Shown: in pieces, positions 1-9,862 of the stretch | Layout: every line of letters starts with the position of its first letter | Position numbering within the stretch: position 1 is the first letter of the stretch | NCBI GenBank assembly: GCA_000697665.1 | Contig: KL197779.1 | Location: forward strand, 45,934-86,857 | Length of the DNA stretch: 40,924 bases | Direction of reading: 5' to 3' | Source: Jaapia argillacea MUCL 33604 | Lineage: Eukaryota; Basidiomycota; Agaricomycetes; Jaapiales; Jaapiaceae | Program-made: the position numbers and the translations under genes | Notes under the pieces: generated by a model | Told to the model about the DNA's origin: nothing | Databases searched by the model: none | The model's input: only the letters and a program-made list of their open reading frames with translations

Positions 1-2310
1 ATTCTACTCTGTGGCTGTAGCCTAGGTATCATCAGAGAAGTATCAAGTCTTTCATCGTATACTTCATTGAAGTAACGATCTTAACACTACCTTGCGCTTC
101 GACCGTTCCCCCATGAAAGACAAGGAATATCAATCTGATTGAATTTCATCGCCGGGCTCTAAAGGATGTGCCTCTGCAAATGCACAGGCAGAAGCGAGTC
201 TTCAAACATCTTCATGTGCTTTGTGTGTGGTGCAATTGTGATAGATACGATCCAAGGGGTGCTGGATGCGAGGATCTGTCGTCGGTGGCTGTATCAAAGG
301 CTTGAGTGATGGGTATGGTTGTGATTCTGCCACAGCGTTGATTTCCTGTTAGCTTCCAATCAGTGCTTGCATGCAGAAATCGACATATTGCAGTGACCCC
401 CAACTGTATGCGTCTTGGATTCAAGGTCTTCCCTATTCGTTCTAATAATGGGCTACAATGGAGAGGTAATATCGTTGGTCCCTTCTCATTCCCTCAGCTG
501 ATTTCTCGATGAAGAGGATACTACGAACTTACCGTTAGGGTAGAGTTCTGGACCACCGATCTGGGTCAAGAGCTGTCGTATCACTACACGCACAACTGAC
601 GGTATTCTGCGAGAGTACTCCTGCGCCTATCATCAGCATCATGCTATCATTGGGGCCATATGCCAGCATGAATGGTAGAGATCACCAACTTACAACCAAA
701 ACTCCCGTTTCCCATGCCGAATCCAAGTCTGCCTAGTCAGTTTTGGCAAGTACTGGGTTCAAAGCAAACCATTTCTCATATGTGCGAAGAAGTGTGGCAT
801 AGGAGAGGATTTCATCTGGGCTGAGACAACGCTCAGTGGAAGAATACCCTGGAGACAGTGACGCGAACCTTCATTCAGCCAACGGAGAGGGCCAACCTTT
901 TTGGTTGCAGTGTACAGTTGTCTTGAAGAGAAATGATAAGTGTTTCCCTCAGAGCATTAATTGATGGGCGGAACAACGGACTCTGCGAGTGTTGGGGGTT
1001 GAGAGGCCCGTTCGCGACACCAGGATTCCACGTGGCTGAACCTCTTTGATGTCTACCGTCCGCACTAACTCACAACACGGTTCCTTCATCGCTTTCTCAC
1101 CACAACCATTGCTTGAGAACCTGGTCATTTTGCTTGGGTCAATACCATGCCGGTACTCTTCGTCTGCCTTCCTTCATTCCAGGCTTGTTTGACTTTTGGG
1201 GCATCTTTCCACACAAAGAACATTTCGAACAGTTGCATTCATATTCCTGATTTTTTGACAGTGTGGATCTCAATAATGCGTGCCCTTGGTTGTATCGACT
1301 GTGTGATAGGAGATAAGTGTTAGTGTCAGGTGCGCGGAAATTCACTTCAGACAATTGACCATGCTTAGGTCAAATTCTCAGGGTACCTATCTTCATCGGT
1401 GAGGAATAAAGGCTAAGGAATGCCCTCCGCAATATCCATCTGAACCCTCCTTTTCCACCGACCTATTCTTCCACTGGAACTTGTTTCTTCAGATGAATCC
1501 TCGCCAATGCACCGGATCCCCCTTCGTCAGTAAGTGGCAGCATCTACTCTCTATCCTTCGTCAACTATTTTTAATAGCCCTATTCTCATATTATGCTATG
1601 TAGCCGAAGTGTTTGAGCCTCTTGATCTCAGAAACCCTAAAGCAGGTGCAGGGCAGAGCCATCATCAGCTAGTTTTGGGTATTCATATGTTTTCATCCAG
1701 GTTCATCCTCGCCACGATGTTTTCAAGATTATGCGGTATACTCCAGTTTGGGTTCAAGCTGGTGTGTTTGCCAGATGATTCTCAACCTGAAATCGCTTCC
1801 TAACATGAGGGTAGGTTGTATGAAAAACGATGTGATTCACGGAGCCCACGGGTATATTGTGTCAGCTCTCCCCATTTCCGGCTTCTGGAGAAATGACTGT
1901 GTTCCTCGATTTTCATACAATGTTTGTTGTTTGACTTTACGGGTCTACTCGCAGATGAGATTCATTGAACGTCACACTTGTCCTCGCTGAAAGCCTTGGG
2001 TGTGTTTGCTGCTCGCAGAGACGATCTAGATTTCAGCAAGCCTACTGGCACGGATGATGTTCAGATGAATCGGAGTCCAGCTGGCGGGGAAACACCATGG
2101 AAGAAGCACAGATGTCAACCATTTGGTTTGACCACCTGAGTGTACTCGTTCAATTGGCAGTGTAGTTGATACTGAAGCTGCACATTCTGGTGACATTGGG
2201 CAGCTGGGCTGTTAGACGCTCACTCAAGCGCCAGAGCGTGTGACAGTGTTGTTATCAATCCACCCTATCGTCCTTCCCTCTCGCCCTTGACCCTCGCCTT
2301 CACCAAGCCC
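1..2310. other. Stretch without a recognisable gene
   Basis: I see no convincing gene here. The open frames are short (60-90 codons), lie in different frames and show no domain motif that I recognise. A minus-strand frame near 1139-1354 has a small cysteine cluster (CNCSKCSLCGK), but nothing around it supports a zinc-finger gene. The last 100 bases lead directly into the first exon of the kinase gene and probably contain its promoter. Confidence 0.5.
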
Positions 2311-3422
2311 ATGGAGGCACTTTTAAAGGATCAACTTAGCCATCTGAACCTAACCACCAGAGTCAGCAAGACGGGGGAATACCCTTGTGGTGGTGGTGGA
2401 TTCAGCGCCCTTTGGCATGGGAGTTTCGATGGTACCAAAGTCACTATCAAGGTCCTGAGAATCTATGTTACGAGAAAGGCAGATAGGGAATCTAAGGTGA
2501 ACAAAGTGGCGAAAGTGAGTGCATGCTCGCCATCAATATGCTCGTCTTCCAGATTGTAAGGAGATTGTGTTGGTGGTAACACTTTTCTCAGGATGTTTGC
2601 AGAGAAATCTTCATCTGGTTGCGCCTTATTCATGATACCATTCTGCCTCTCCTTGGTTTCTGCTTCAGCTTTTCTCCCACCACATCTTTGATCTCTCCCT
2701 GGATGTCCAATGGATCCGCAAAAGATTTTCTTCAGGAAAATCACCATTTCCCTCCCGTTAATTTGGTGAGTGAGCATTGGTCTTTGTGGTTGTTGGGGCT
2801 CAAGGTCATGTCACCATTTATAGCTTCCTGGTATTGCTGATGGTCTTTGTCACCTCCATCTGAGCGGGATAGTGCACAGAGATTTGCGTGGGGTGCGGAC
2901 CTCTATGTTCCATTTTCAATCCGCTGATATTCACACTATCACTAGGATAATATTCTGGTATCCGCAGATCTGACCCCTTACCTGGCAGATTTCAGTCTGT
3001 CGAGAGAATTGATGAAGACATTGAGTTGCAATCCATCAAGAGTAGGAGGGTCTATCTGTTGGATGGCGATAGAGTATCTGGATGAGCTTCAAGAGGTCAA
3101 CTCCCCTACCAAGGCCGGTGACGTGTGGGCATTTGGAATGACGACGCTTATTCGCGCTAAGCGCCTATCTCGTTTGAGAAATGTTTTGATACTCATTTTA
3201 CAGGAATTAGCGACACGAAAACTGCCATATCATCAATTCGAGCGTGACGTGGCTGTGATACGTCAAATTACTCAAGGCGCTCTTCCCACCCCCCCCGAAG
3301 AAAGAAGAAGTATGTATAGGCTGGGACGACAAATTGTGGAGGGTCTGCCTCAGTTGCTGGGCCCCAGGCCCAACCTCGAGACCACTAATGCACAATGTTG
3401 TTGTCTATGTCAATCGATTTCG
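2311..3422 (+). other. First kinase domain (catalytic residues mostly kept)
   Basis: This is the catalytic kinase domain, subdomains I to XI, across five exons. The lysine of VTIK, the HRD aspartate and the metal-binding aspartate (ADFSLSR) are all present; the G of DFG is S and the APE motif reads AIE. After the C tract at 3289-3296 the annotated frame runs into nonsense, while the +1 frame gives WDDKLWRVCLSCW and SRPLMHNVV, the expected subdomain XI. The domain would therefore be complete if the tract held seven C instead of eight. Confidence 0.8.
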
Positions 3423-3695
3423 GTGAGTAATCCTAGCAAGTTAAATTCTGCTCTATTGACATGCTGATAGCTACATGGAACATTCCAAGCCCGCTGCCTT
3501 GCCTCAACCACGAGCCAGCACGAAGAAGGTGAGGCCCAGTACATCTCCTGCTACACCACTAGACAATATTGCACACATGAGAGGCTGTTCTATGCATGGA
3601 ACAGCAGTCGTGGCTCAGTTATCTCAACCACACACCTCCATCAATCATTCTGCCTCCTCTTACCTCCTGTCTCCGATCCTAACTTCAGTTCACAG

Positions 3696-4877
3696 AGTCA
3701 AATACCACCTGGGGAAGGTGACGAATATATGGATATCAGCAAAGAAGTCTTACTTTGGTATGGCCCATCGCGGGGTGGGTCGACATTCGAGATTTATGTT
3801 GGTGAATACGCACGGGACGGTAAAAAGGAAAAGGTTGCCATGAAGCAGCTCAGAGTATTTTTGTACTGGACGGAGAATCAAAGGCTGATGCTTTACAAGG
3901 TACAGGAACCACAAGAGCCTGGTCTTGTGGGCACATTGACCCCTGTCCTTAGCCATTCTGAAGGGAAGCAAATATTTGGGCCCTTTTCAAGCATCCGCAC
4001 ATTTTGCCCTTTTATGGGTTTGCAGTCATTGATGAATTACGCCTCTTCTTGATTTTGCCTTGGGCCAATATGGGCAATTGCATGGAATATTTGGAAGAAT
4101 ATCCAGGAGTCAATCGTCACAACCTTGTACGTCGTTTGATCAACCCCCAATTCAGGTGAGACACTAATGATTTTCAAAAATTTCTCTCATAGGTCGTGCA
4201 AATAGCGGAAGCTTTGGACTATCTACATTCTGGCCAAGCAGGTATGGCATACATTCATGGCAACGTGAAAGGTGTGAGTTCAAGCCGAGCACATTACCCT
4301 TATCTGTCGTTGATCACAATGAGACAGGATAGTGTTCTCATATCCGATCAAGGAAACACAATGTTGTTCAACTTTGAGCTCACATGATGTGTAGAGAAGA
4401 TGGCCTCAATGACACAAACCCCATCTGGAATCTCCTCATTGTGCCATATTCGCTTCTCGGCACCTGAACTTATTGCAGGCTCCCGCCCAACAACGCAGAG
4501 CAACGTCTTTGCTTTTGGATGCCTAATCATTCAGGTGCGATAGTGAGGCAAGTTCAATACTGTCGCTGAACAGTGCACACCTATCTATATAGATTTTCAG
4601 TGGCCGTCGGCCCTATAATGATGTGGAGACCGATCTCGGAGTCCTCTGGTGTGTGGTTGATGGGCGGAAGCCAGGGAGACCAAAAGGTCAAGATGGTGCT
4701 GGTGCTCAATTGGATGACGACTTATGGGCCCTTGTGGATCAATGTCTTGACTATGAACCAGCTTCAAGGCCCAGCATAAAAGAAGTTGTGAAGAGATTGA
4801 AAGGATGTGAGCCACCTACCCAACCCAAACGTGAGACCATGGACCAGCTCCAAGGCCCAGCAGGGAAGAAGTTGTGA
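3696..4877 (+). other. Second kinase domain, a pseudokinase by its residues
   Basis: The lysine of VAMK survives, but the catalytic loop reads IHGNVKGDS and the metal site reads LFNFELT, so both aspartates are asparagine. The subdomain IX aspartate is also asparagine (NVFAFG). The C-lobe end is well kept (LWALVDQCLDYEPASRPSIKEVV). Each change is explained by G to A directly after a C, that is CpG to CpA, so the loss may be recent decay, not an old functional pseudokinase. Related basidiomycete kinases usually read HGDLKG and ADFGL at these positions (general knowledge of the family). Confidence 0.75.
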
Positions 4878-4928
4878 AGAAATTGAAAGGATACAGGTCA
4901 CCTATCCCACCCACAGGTGAGATGATTG
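4757..4928 (+). repeat. Tandem 86-bp duplication at the end of the kinase gene
   Basis: Unit 1 (4757-4842) and unit 2 (4843-4928) both begin ACCAGCT(T/C)CAAGGCCCAGCA and share AAGAAGTTGTGAAGA(G/A)ATTGAAAGGAT. The unit covers the last kinase helix. Because 86 is not a multiple of three, the second unit is read out of frame and the protein ends at a TGA in it (4875-4877). Confidence 0.85.
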
Positions 4929-5150
4929 ATCATCCACCCTCGACATAGCTGATCTGCGCAACAGAGATGGCCTCGGAGTCGACAAGCCTGTGAGGAGGAA
5001 AGTTAGATATTTGTGATACGTCCTTATGAGCTGCGAAAGATCAAGTTGTAGATGCACATGTAGTGTCTGATGGATAAACTGATGGGAACATTAATGTGAT
5101 GTAAACTGGGAGATATTGAACGTGAAGTCGTGAACTGAGGTGCAGACCTG

Positions 5151-5515
5151 AGGCCCAGTCAAAAGTCGTGTGAGCAAAAACGAGCGAAATTGGTCGTGAT
5201 TTTAGGTCGCTCGATTTTGCTTGACGAGGCTCGAGATTTGGGTCCATTGACAACAAGAATCAAGCTTCCATCAGACGGCTATAAGAAAATCAAGGGTTTT
5301 TGATGGAAAATGATGGAGAAATACAATGGAAAAAGAAAAGTTGAGAACAGCACACACAAGGGGATTCAAACACCAGACCATTGGAGACAGCACAAAACAG
5401 CATGTAGCAAGACATCTACAACCACTGCACTACAAGAGCTTACAGAATCAGGGTAACGGCTGCTATATGACCCTGTTAGCCAGTTGAGCCTTATCACATT
5501 AGTTGGCCTCCACAT
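5151..5515 (-). repeat. Left arm of a long inverted repeat (SINE-like unit, decayed)
   Basis: The reverse complement of this arm matches the right arm (5591-5957) almost base for base, with about a dozen differences and one 2-nt indel. It includes an A-box-like TAGTGCAGTGG and a B-box remnant GTTTGAATC, in which the conserved C of GTTCGAATC has become T. Most differences from the right arm are CpG to TpG or CpA in this arm. The 75-bp spacer between arms is 5516-5590. Transcription from this unit would run leftward. Confidence 0.85.
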
Positions 5516-5590
5516 TGATTCCCTACTCATCAAAAATACGGATGCTACTGTAAATTGGCGAATAGTCCGTGTTCAAGGAGGATATAATTT

Positions 5591-5957
5591 ATGTGGAGGC
5601 CAACTGATGTGATAAGGCTCAACTGGCCAACAGGGTCATATAGCAGCCGTTACCCTGATTCTGTAAGCTCTTGTAGTGCAGTGGTTGTGGGTGTCTTGCT
5701 CTACATGCTGTTTTGTGCTGTCTCCAATGGTCTGGTGTTCGAATCCCCTTGTGTGCGCCGTTCTCAACTTTTCTTTTTCCAATGTATTTCTCCATCATTT
5801 TCCATCAAAAACCCTTGATTTTCTTATAGCCGTCTGATGGAAGCTTGATTCTCGTTGTCAATGGACCCAAATCTCGAGCCTCGTCAAGCAAAATCGAGCG
5901 ACCTAAAATCACGACCGATTTCGCTCGTTTTCGCTCACACGACTTTTGACTGGGCCT
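5591..5957 (+). repeat. Right arm of the inverted repeat: tRNA-derived SINE-like unit
   Basis: The arm contains an RNA polymerase III type internal promoter: A box TAGTGCAGTGG at 5674-5684 (fits TRGYNNANNNG) and B box GTTCGAATC at 5737-5745 (fits GWTCRANNC), 52 nt apart. The T stem around the B box does not pair well and no acceptor stem closes, so this is not a functional tRNA. It fits a tRNA-derived SINE with an unrelated 3' body of about 200 nt. The two arms are head to head, so both units would be transcribed outward; read-through across the pair would give a hairpin with arms of about 365 bp. Confidence 0.75.
5674..5745 (+). promoter_or_regulatory. Internal pol III promoter (A box and B box) of the SINE-like unit
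   Basis: A box TAGTGCAGTGG at 5674-5684 and B box GTTCGAATC at 5737-5745, in the right order and with tRNA-like spacing. Both match the general eukaryotic consensus exactly. Whether it is active cannot be told from sequence. Confidence 0.65.
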
Positions 5958-5960
5958 GAG

Positions 5961-7268
5961 GGAAGGGAATCCTTGTTTGGAACGTGAGTCACAGTCATAT
6001 GGTCACACGACTCTTCGCGTCAATCAACAGCAATCAACTAGTCCACGCTCTCGTCCTCAACGAACGTCGAGGGCCTCTTCCTCATAAGGCCCAAGGCCGC
6101 ATGCGCGGCACAGCCCGCTACCTTTCAAAAACAAAACAAGCCGAAGAGGATTGCTAGTAGATGCATTCATATCTATTTAGTACAACATGTCGCAGCGTGG
6201 TATTAGACGGAACGAATGCCTGAGATGAGTTCAAATCAGCAAGGCGACAACACCATGTTCCTGAGACTTGATTTAGACTACGAGGTTTGGGAAAAGGGGG
6301 TAAAGGAGTTAACCAGCTGGAAATAATGCTAGGAGTCAGTCGAATCAATGGGATATATACCACAAGTCCAAAGACAGTCATAGGAATTGTACAGTGAAAG
6401 GTGTGGCAGTCAGAAAGTGAAAGCGAATCAGAAGGGAAAAGCCGAAACTCAGACACCAACCCTAAATCGAATCAATTGGATCGCAGGAATGATAGAAAAC
6501 TTGACAGGATACATCAGTGTAAACCCGCTACCAAGGTAGCGGGAATTTTGGCCTCCGTTCTTGACACCCGACTTCATCCTTGAACATGCACCTATTCTCT
6601 GACGTTCGGTACCATCTCCCATCTTGCTGGCCTCCTCGTCGCGCAACAGAACTCGCCACCATCCTTGACGCGAGCGGCGCCCGTGAGGTCGTCCTGGATG
6701 AAGCTACACACATTATCACGAACTCGAATTGGTTTGAAGATTGGCAGAGTGTTGGAGATGATGTACATGTCGTGACTGTGAGTCTTCAGGCCATTGCTAG
6801 TCGAGGAAAGGTGCTGAGACTTTCTGGGCGACCACAGGATAAGTGTGTCGACAGATCTTTAATATTGGGGAAATTGCAACTGTACATTGTTTTTTCTGTA
6901 ATTCTGTCGCCCTATTGACATTAACTCAGCCCCCACTTCTATTCCGCCGATCCTGCGATGATATTCTCAGGAGTAGCGGCCTCAGCAGCAGAAGTACGAC
7001 CTTCCCCCCTTCTTTCTCCCTCCCTCTGACAAATCATCCGCTTCCCGCAGCCGACCTCGAAGTCATCTGTGCAGGCATAACCGCTCTCGGTGGTCAATTC
7101 CGCGAAGGTCTTACCAGAGACGTAACCCACCTCTTCGCCTCAACACCCTCTACCCCTCGATACGAAACGGCCATATACTACCAAGCCCAAACAAAAATGA
7201 AGATATTGATCCCACATTGGTTCGATGATGCAGTAAAGTTGGGTTACGTGGGTTTACCGACGGAAGAG
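5961..7268 (+). pseudogene. Truncated duplicate of the BRCT gene 5' end
   Basis: This segment is a near copy of 10258-11101: the same upstream sequence, then BRCT1 (MHLFSDVRYHLPSCWPP..., ITNSNWFEDWQ) and BRCT2 (ITALGGQFREGLTRDVTHLF, ILIPHWFDDAVKLG), with equivalent introns. Homology stops abruptly at PTEE (about 7268). Relative to the complete gene it carries a 464-bp insertion upstream of the ATG, loses the conserved BRCT1 tryptophan (NWV to KCV), and has lost a CAG that serves as an acceptor in the other copy. It keeps under 200 of 1303 residues, so it is best treated as a pseudogene. A short BRCT1-2 product cannot be excluded. Confidence 0.8.
6086..6549. mobile_element. 464-bp insertion with short terminal inverted repeats (MITE-like)
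   Basis: Comparison of the two BRCT gene copies shows extra DNA here: copy 2 runs directly from ...TTCTTCAT through CGT to GGCCTCCG. Near the ends are CCCGCTACCTT (6114-6124) and its inverse AAGGTAGCGGG (6533-6543), and the right end also forms the hairpin CCCGCTACC-AA-GGTAGCGGG. I see no coding capacity. The inverted repeats do not lie exactly at the junctions and I could not identify a target-site duplication, so the element type is uncertain. Confidence 0.55.
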
Positions 7269-7269
7269 C

Positions 7270-7717
7270 ACAACAGAACACATCCGAGCTATTAAGTCAG
7301 TGCGAGGTGATGAACCTCGATCCACGTGGCCCATTTTTTCACCGCGCCACCAAGTTGTCCTCATGTCCTGATTCCGTCGTAGATTCATACAGGTTCAAGC
7401 TTTTTTCGGAAGATTATTCAACGGTAGCAAACGGTATTCCCGAGGAGACATGTAAAGGCTGGGTACTTATTTAATTGCAAGTGGCAGACGCGATATGACA
7501 CCACACACTAAGCGCCTAGGGTACCCTGACTGATCTCAAGACGGACGGTGTATCGCAGCATCCACCATACCAACTCATTTCTGGAGGCTATCCACACTGA
7601 CGTACATGCGGAATTTCTTTCATGGGCGCTCGATTCCCGTTCTTGCAGGTCGTTTATCTCAGCCAAATGGTTGCAAATCATCAGCAAGGAGTTATGGCGC
7701 AATGTAAGAGCACTCAC
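7270..7717. other. Intergenic stretch
   Basis: This lies between the break of the truncated BRCT copy and the end of the orphan-family remnant. Only short, unsupported frames are present. Nothing is recognised. Confidence 0.5.
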
Positions 7718-8545
7718 TCGAAGAATCACATGGTTGAAATGACAAACGGGCATCCTCGTCATCGCAAGTGATCGCATCGAATAAGGAATATATCTGCGTG
7801 GCTTTCAGGCCCATGATGCCCTTATTATCGTCCACGAAGTCGGACCGTGGCGATGGTACATCGGGAGGCCAATTGACGATCTCACATCCACATGCTACTA
7901 CGAGTTGTGGAAGTGTTGCCCATGGTAACCGACTTCGGGTGGGCCATGAGGCTCCGATGTCCTCTAGGAAATGAGAGTGTTGTACATCAGCAAATTAAGC
8001 GAGTCGAAGGTATGATATATGACTGATTTCAGATTGGAAGTTCTTCGAGGCATCAGACCCCGCTCGACTTCATGCTCGGCGATTGCGTCCGACGTAAGTA
8101 AGAGCCAACGAATAACGGCGAAACGATATCTGGGAAGGTAGAACCCTTTCGCCATACGATTTCTTGTCGCTACTTCCGTCTCGGGATCCTCAATGGTGAC
8201 GCCGGATAAGCGTCGCCGGAAGATGTCTGCGAGGCTGCGCCACTGCGACTCTTCAGAAAATACGTCACGATCGCGACATAATACCCCGATAAGTGCCTCG
8301 TCCCGCTCAGCCCACAACCAGATGTCATTCTGTTCGCATCTGATGGCGCGCAAAAGCAGGTTTGCTGGATCATGGATAACGGCGCCAAGGTAGGAAGATA
8401 GCGTATGGGCGAGGAAGGAGAGACGGTGAGATCGATAGGGTTTATTGCTTATCAGTTGCCGGATGAGGTTAATGTCGTCCTCTGAGCGTGCTGTTGCCGC
8501 GTGGTCCCAATGTTCCCAACTATAATTTGATGAATTCAGGTTCAT
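7718..8545 (-). pseudogene. Shortened member of an orphan basidiomycete family (NWPxDVP family)
   Basis: Read from 8545, the first frame (to about 7964) gives 193 residues that align with the N-terminal part of the gene at 24169-27179: WLWAERDEALIG against WLWADGDEKWVE, and IRWLLLTSDAIAEHEVERGL against ISWILLTSNTVASREVECGL. After the stop, 7924-7718 on the same strand encodes the C-terminal module: PWATLPQLV, EIVNWPPDVPSP, KGIMGLKATQIYSL and DDEDARLSFQP, against PWSTLPQLV, EFVNWPKDVPVP, KGIMGLRAKHINSL and DESRRLTFRP. The roughly 500-residue middle is absent. It is either an internally deleted pseudogene or a small gene with one unrecognised intron. Function unknown. Confidence 0.7.
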
Positions 8546-9369
8546 CGGTGTGGAAAGGGAGCTCTAAACGGAGTGAGAAGATAGAAGGTAACACAGAGGG
8601 TGGAAACAAAAGGGTGTTGGAGGATATGGCGGCGACGGGGATGGACTGACTGATAAGACACAAGTGGGAGTGGATGTGGCGACTTACAGGAAATGGTACA
8701 GGGGAACCCATTATAAGCAACCTCGGCAACAATCTGCATCGTTGCGAATTGCTGTGCAATTTAGCTCGGTGGCAGGACGACTGCTGGGCGTTTGTGAAGC
8801 AAACTTTGTGTTGATTGTATGGGCTAGCTTGTAGCCACCGATATCTACCGAAAAATCTTCCGAAGTGTATCCGTGATGCCCAAGACGTGCCACAGGGCGA
8901 TTCCTGGAAGGATGTCGACACCTCTCCCTAACATGGTCCATGTCCTTGACAACGGAAACGCACCCTCGAGCATGCATAGCCCATTCATACACAGTTATAG
9001 ATTTAGTTCTCGAATGCCCTAGCGGCGAGCGCCGAGACTGATGCCAAATATCAACACGGCATGGGATCATGAAGCAAATTGGCGAATCCTTCGACTTACT
9101 GTGGGTCATATCTCTTCAGGGAGTGCTCAGTGTCGTGTTTATTTGGCTCATGGACGGATATGAACCCGTTATTCTACTGGAGTCAGCATCGAATTACAGA
9201 AATTTGACGAGAATGAGGGCTGACCCCTTGCAGATTACTGTGGACGTACGTGAAGCCAGCGTTTCCTGAGTGAAGGCAACATGGTGCATCCTCAACTCAT
9301 CGTACCTGGGCAATAGTCGGAAGAGGTTACCTCTAAATCCAAAGACCTAAACTCCCCAATGGTGAGCGA
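8546..9369. other. Intergenic stretch
   Basis: Several 60-130 codon minus-strand frames overlap here, none with a motif I recognise. Some of this may be the upstream region of the orphan-family remnant or the lost C-lobe of the neighbouring kinase fragment, but I could not align either. Confidence 0.4.
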
Positions 9370-9862
9370 CTAGTTTCTAGATGGTGCTCCAAGTAGTGCA
9401 GTGCTCGCACAAGGCGATATAATATAACAGAATTGCGAATCATTCTCGATCGAATATCCCAAGAATGGAAAAATATGTCGATGACGAAATTTGGACCATA
9501 GTTTCACTCTACAGAGCAGCTAATCATGGGTGATTTCAGGAATGTAAATTCAGAGAGAAAGGACGAGACCATACTTGCACTGCTTCAGTAGTGCGATCCG
9601 CATACACCGTTAGCTTGAGGCGTTTCATCGCCACAGCGGATGCCTTTCCGCCATTTTCCCGTTCTCCGAGGAAGACCTGGCAGAACCCGCCGGTGGCCAA
9701 GGGGCCCCTCGCGAAGGTCACCTCCTGGCTGAGATCATGAGCTTCTTCATCTTTGCTGGATGAGAGGTTAACAACAATCCCAAAAAACAATATGCAAAGA
9801 AATGTCAAGTAGAAAGCGATTGGATTGCCTGGCGTTAGCGAAGCGAAGGGATCGAGAATCAC
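9370..9862 (-). pseudogene. Isolated protein kinase N-lobe fragment
   Basis: The frame ending at 9575 contains a glycine loop and lysine (GPLATGGFCQVFLGE, AVAMKRLKL). A canonical intron (9520-9574) joins it in phase to 9519-9370, which continues with VKLWSKFRHRHIFPFLGYSIEND and the hinge-like CYIISP, then stops at TAG (9370-9372). This is subdomains I-V only, with no catalytic loop, so it cannot be an active kinase. A hydrophobic run just upstream (ILDPF...FYLTFLCILFFGIVV) looks like a membrane segment, but the DNA there also reads as one or two introns (GTATGT...CAG, 38 nt), so I do not claim it. It resembles the VAMK kinase at 3.7 kb and is probably debris of the same family. Confidence 0.7.

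Larger units (their letters stand above)
2311..4877 (+). pseudogene. Decayed tandem protein kinase + pseudokinase gene (TKL type)
   Basis: Eleven exons can be joined in consistent phase: 2311-2514, 2592-2765, 2824-2892, 2946-3155, 3204-3422, 3471-3528, 3696-3899, 3953-4126, 4193-4273, 4328-4534 and 4593-4877, about 628 codons. The first domain keeps a glycine loop (GGGGFSALWHG), the VTIK lysine, HRDLRGDN, ADFSLSR in place of DFG, and DVWAFG. The second has a glycine-loop relic, VAMK, HPHILPFYGF, HGNVKGDS for HRD, NFE for DFG, SAPEL and NVFAFG. Kinase first and pseudokinase second would be a single protein. Lesions are a C8 tract at 3289-3296 that shifts frame in kinase 1, TGA stops at 3959-3961 and 4385-4387, and a donor reading GC at 3156. 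Two neighbouring kinase genes are the alternative, but the linker intron 3529-3695 joins them in frame. Target substrate is unknown. Confidence 0.8.

Noticed and set aside
6524-6543. CCCGCTACC-AA-GGTAGCGGG hairpin as a terminator
   Set aside because: Hairpin terminators are bacterial; here the palindrome is better explained as the end of the inserted element.
9740-9850. Transmembrane segment before the kinase N-lobe fragment
   Set aside because: The hydrophobic run also reads as intron sequence (GTATGT, GCTAAC branch, CAG and a further CATCCAG acceptor), so a receptor-like kinase claim is not safe.
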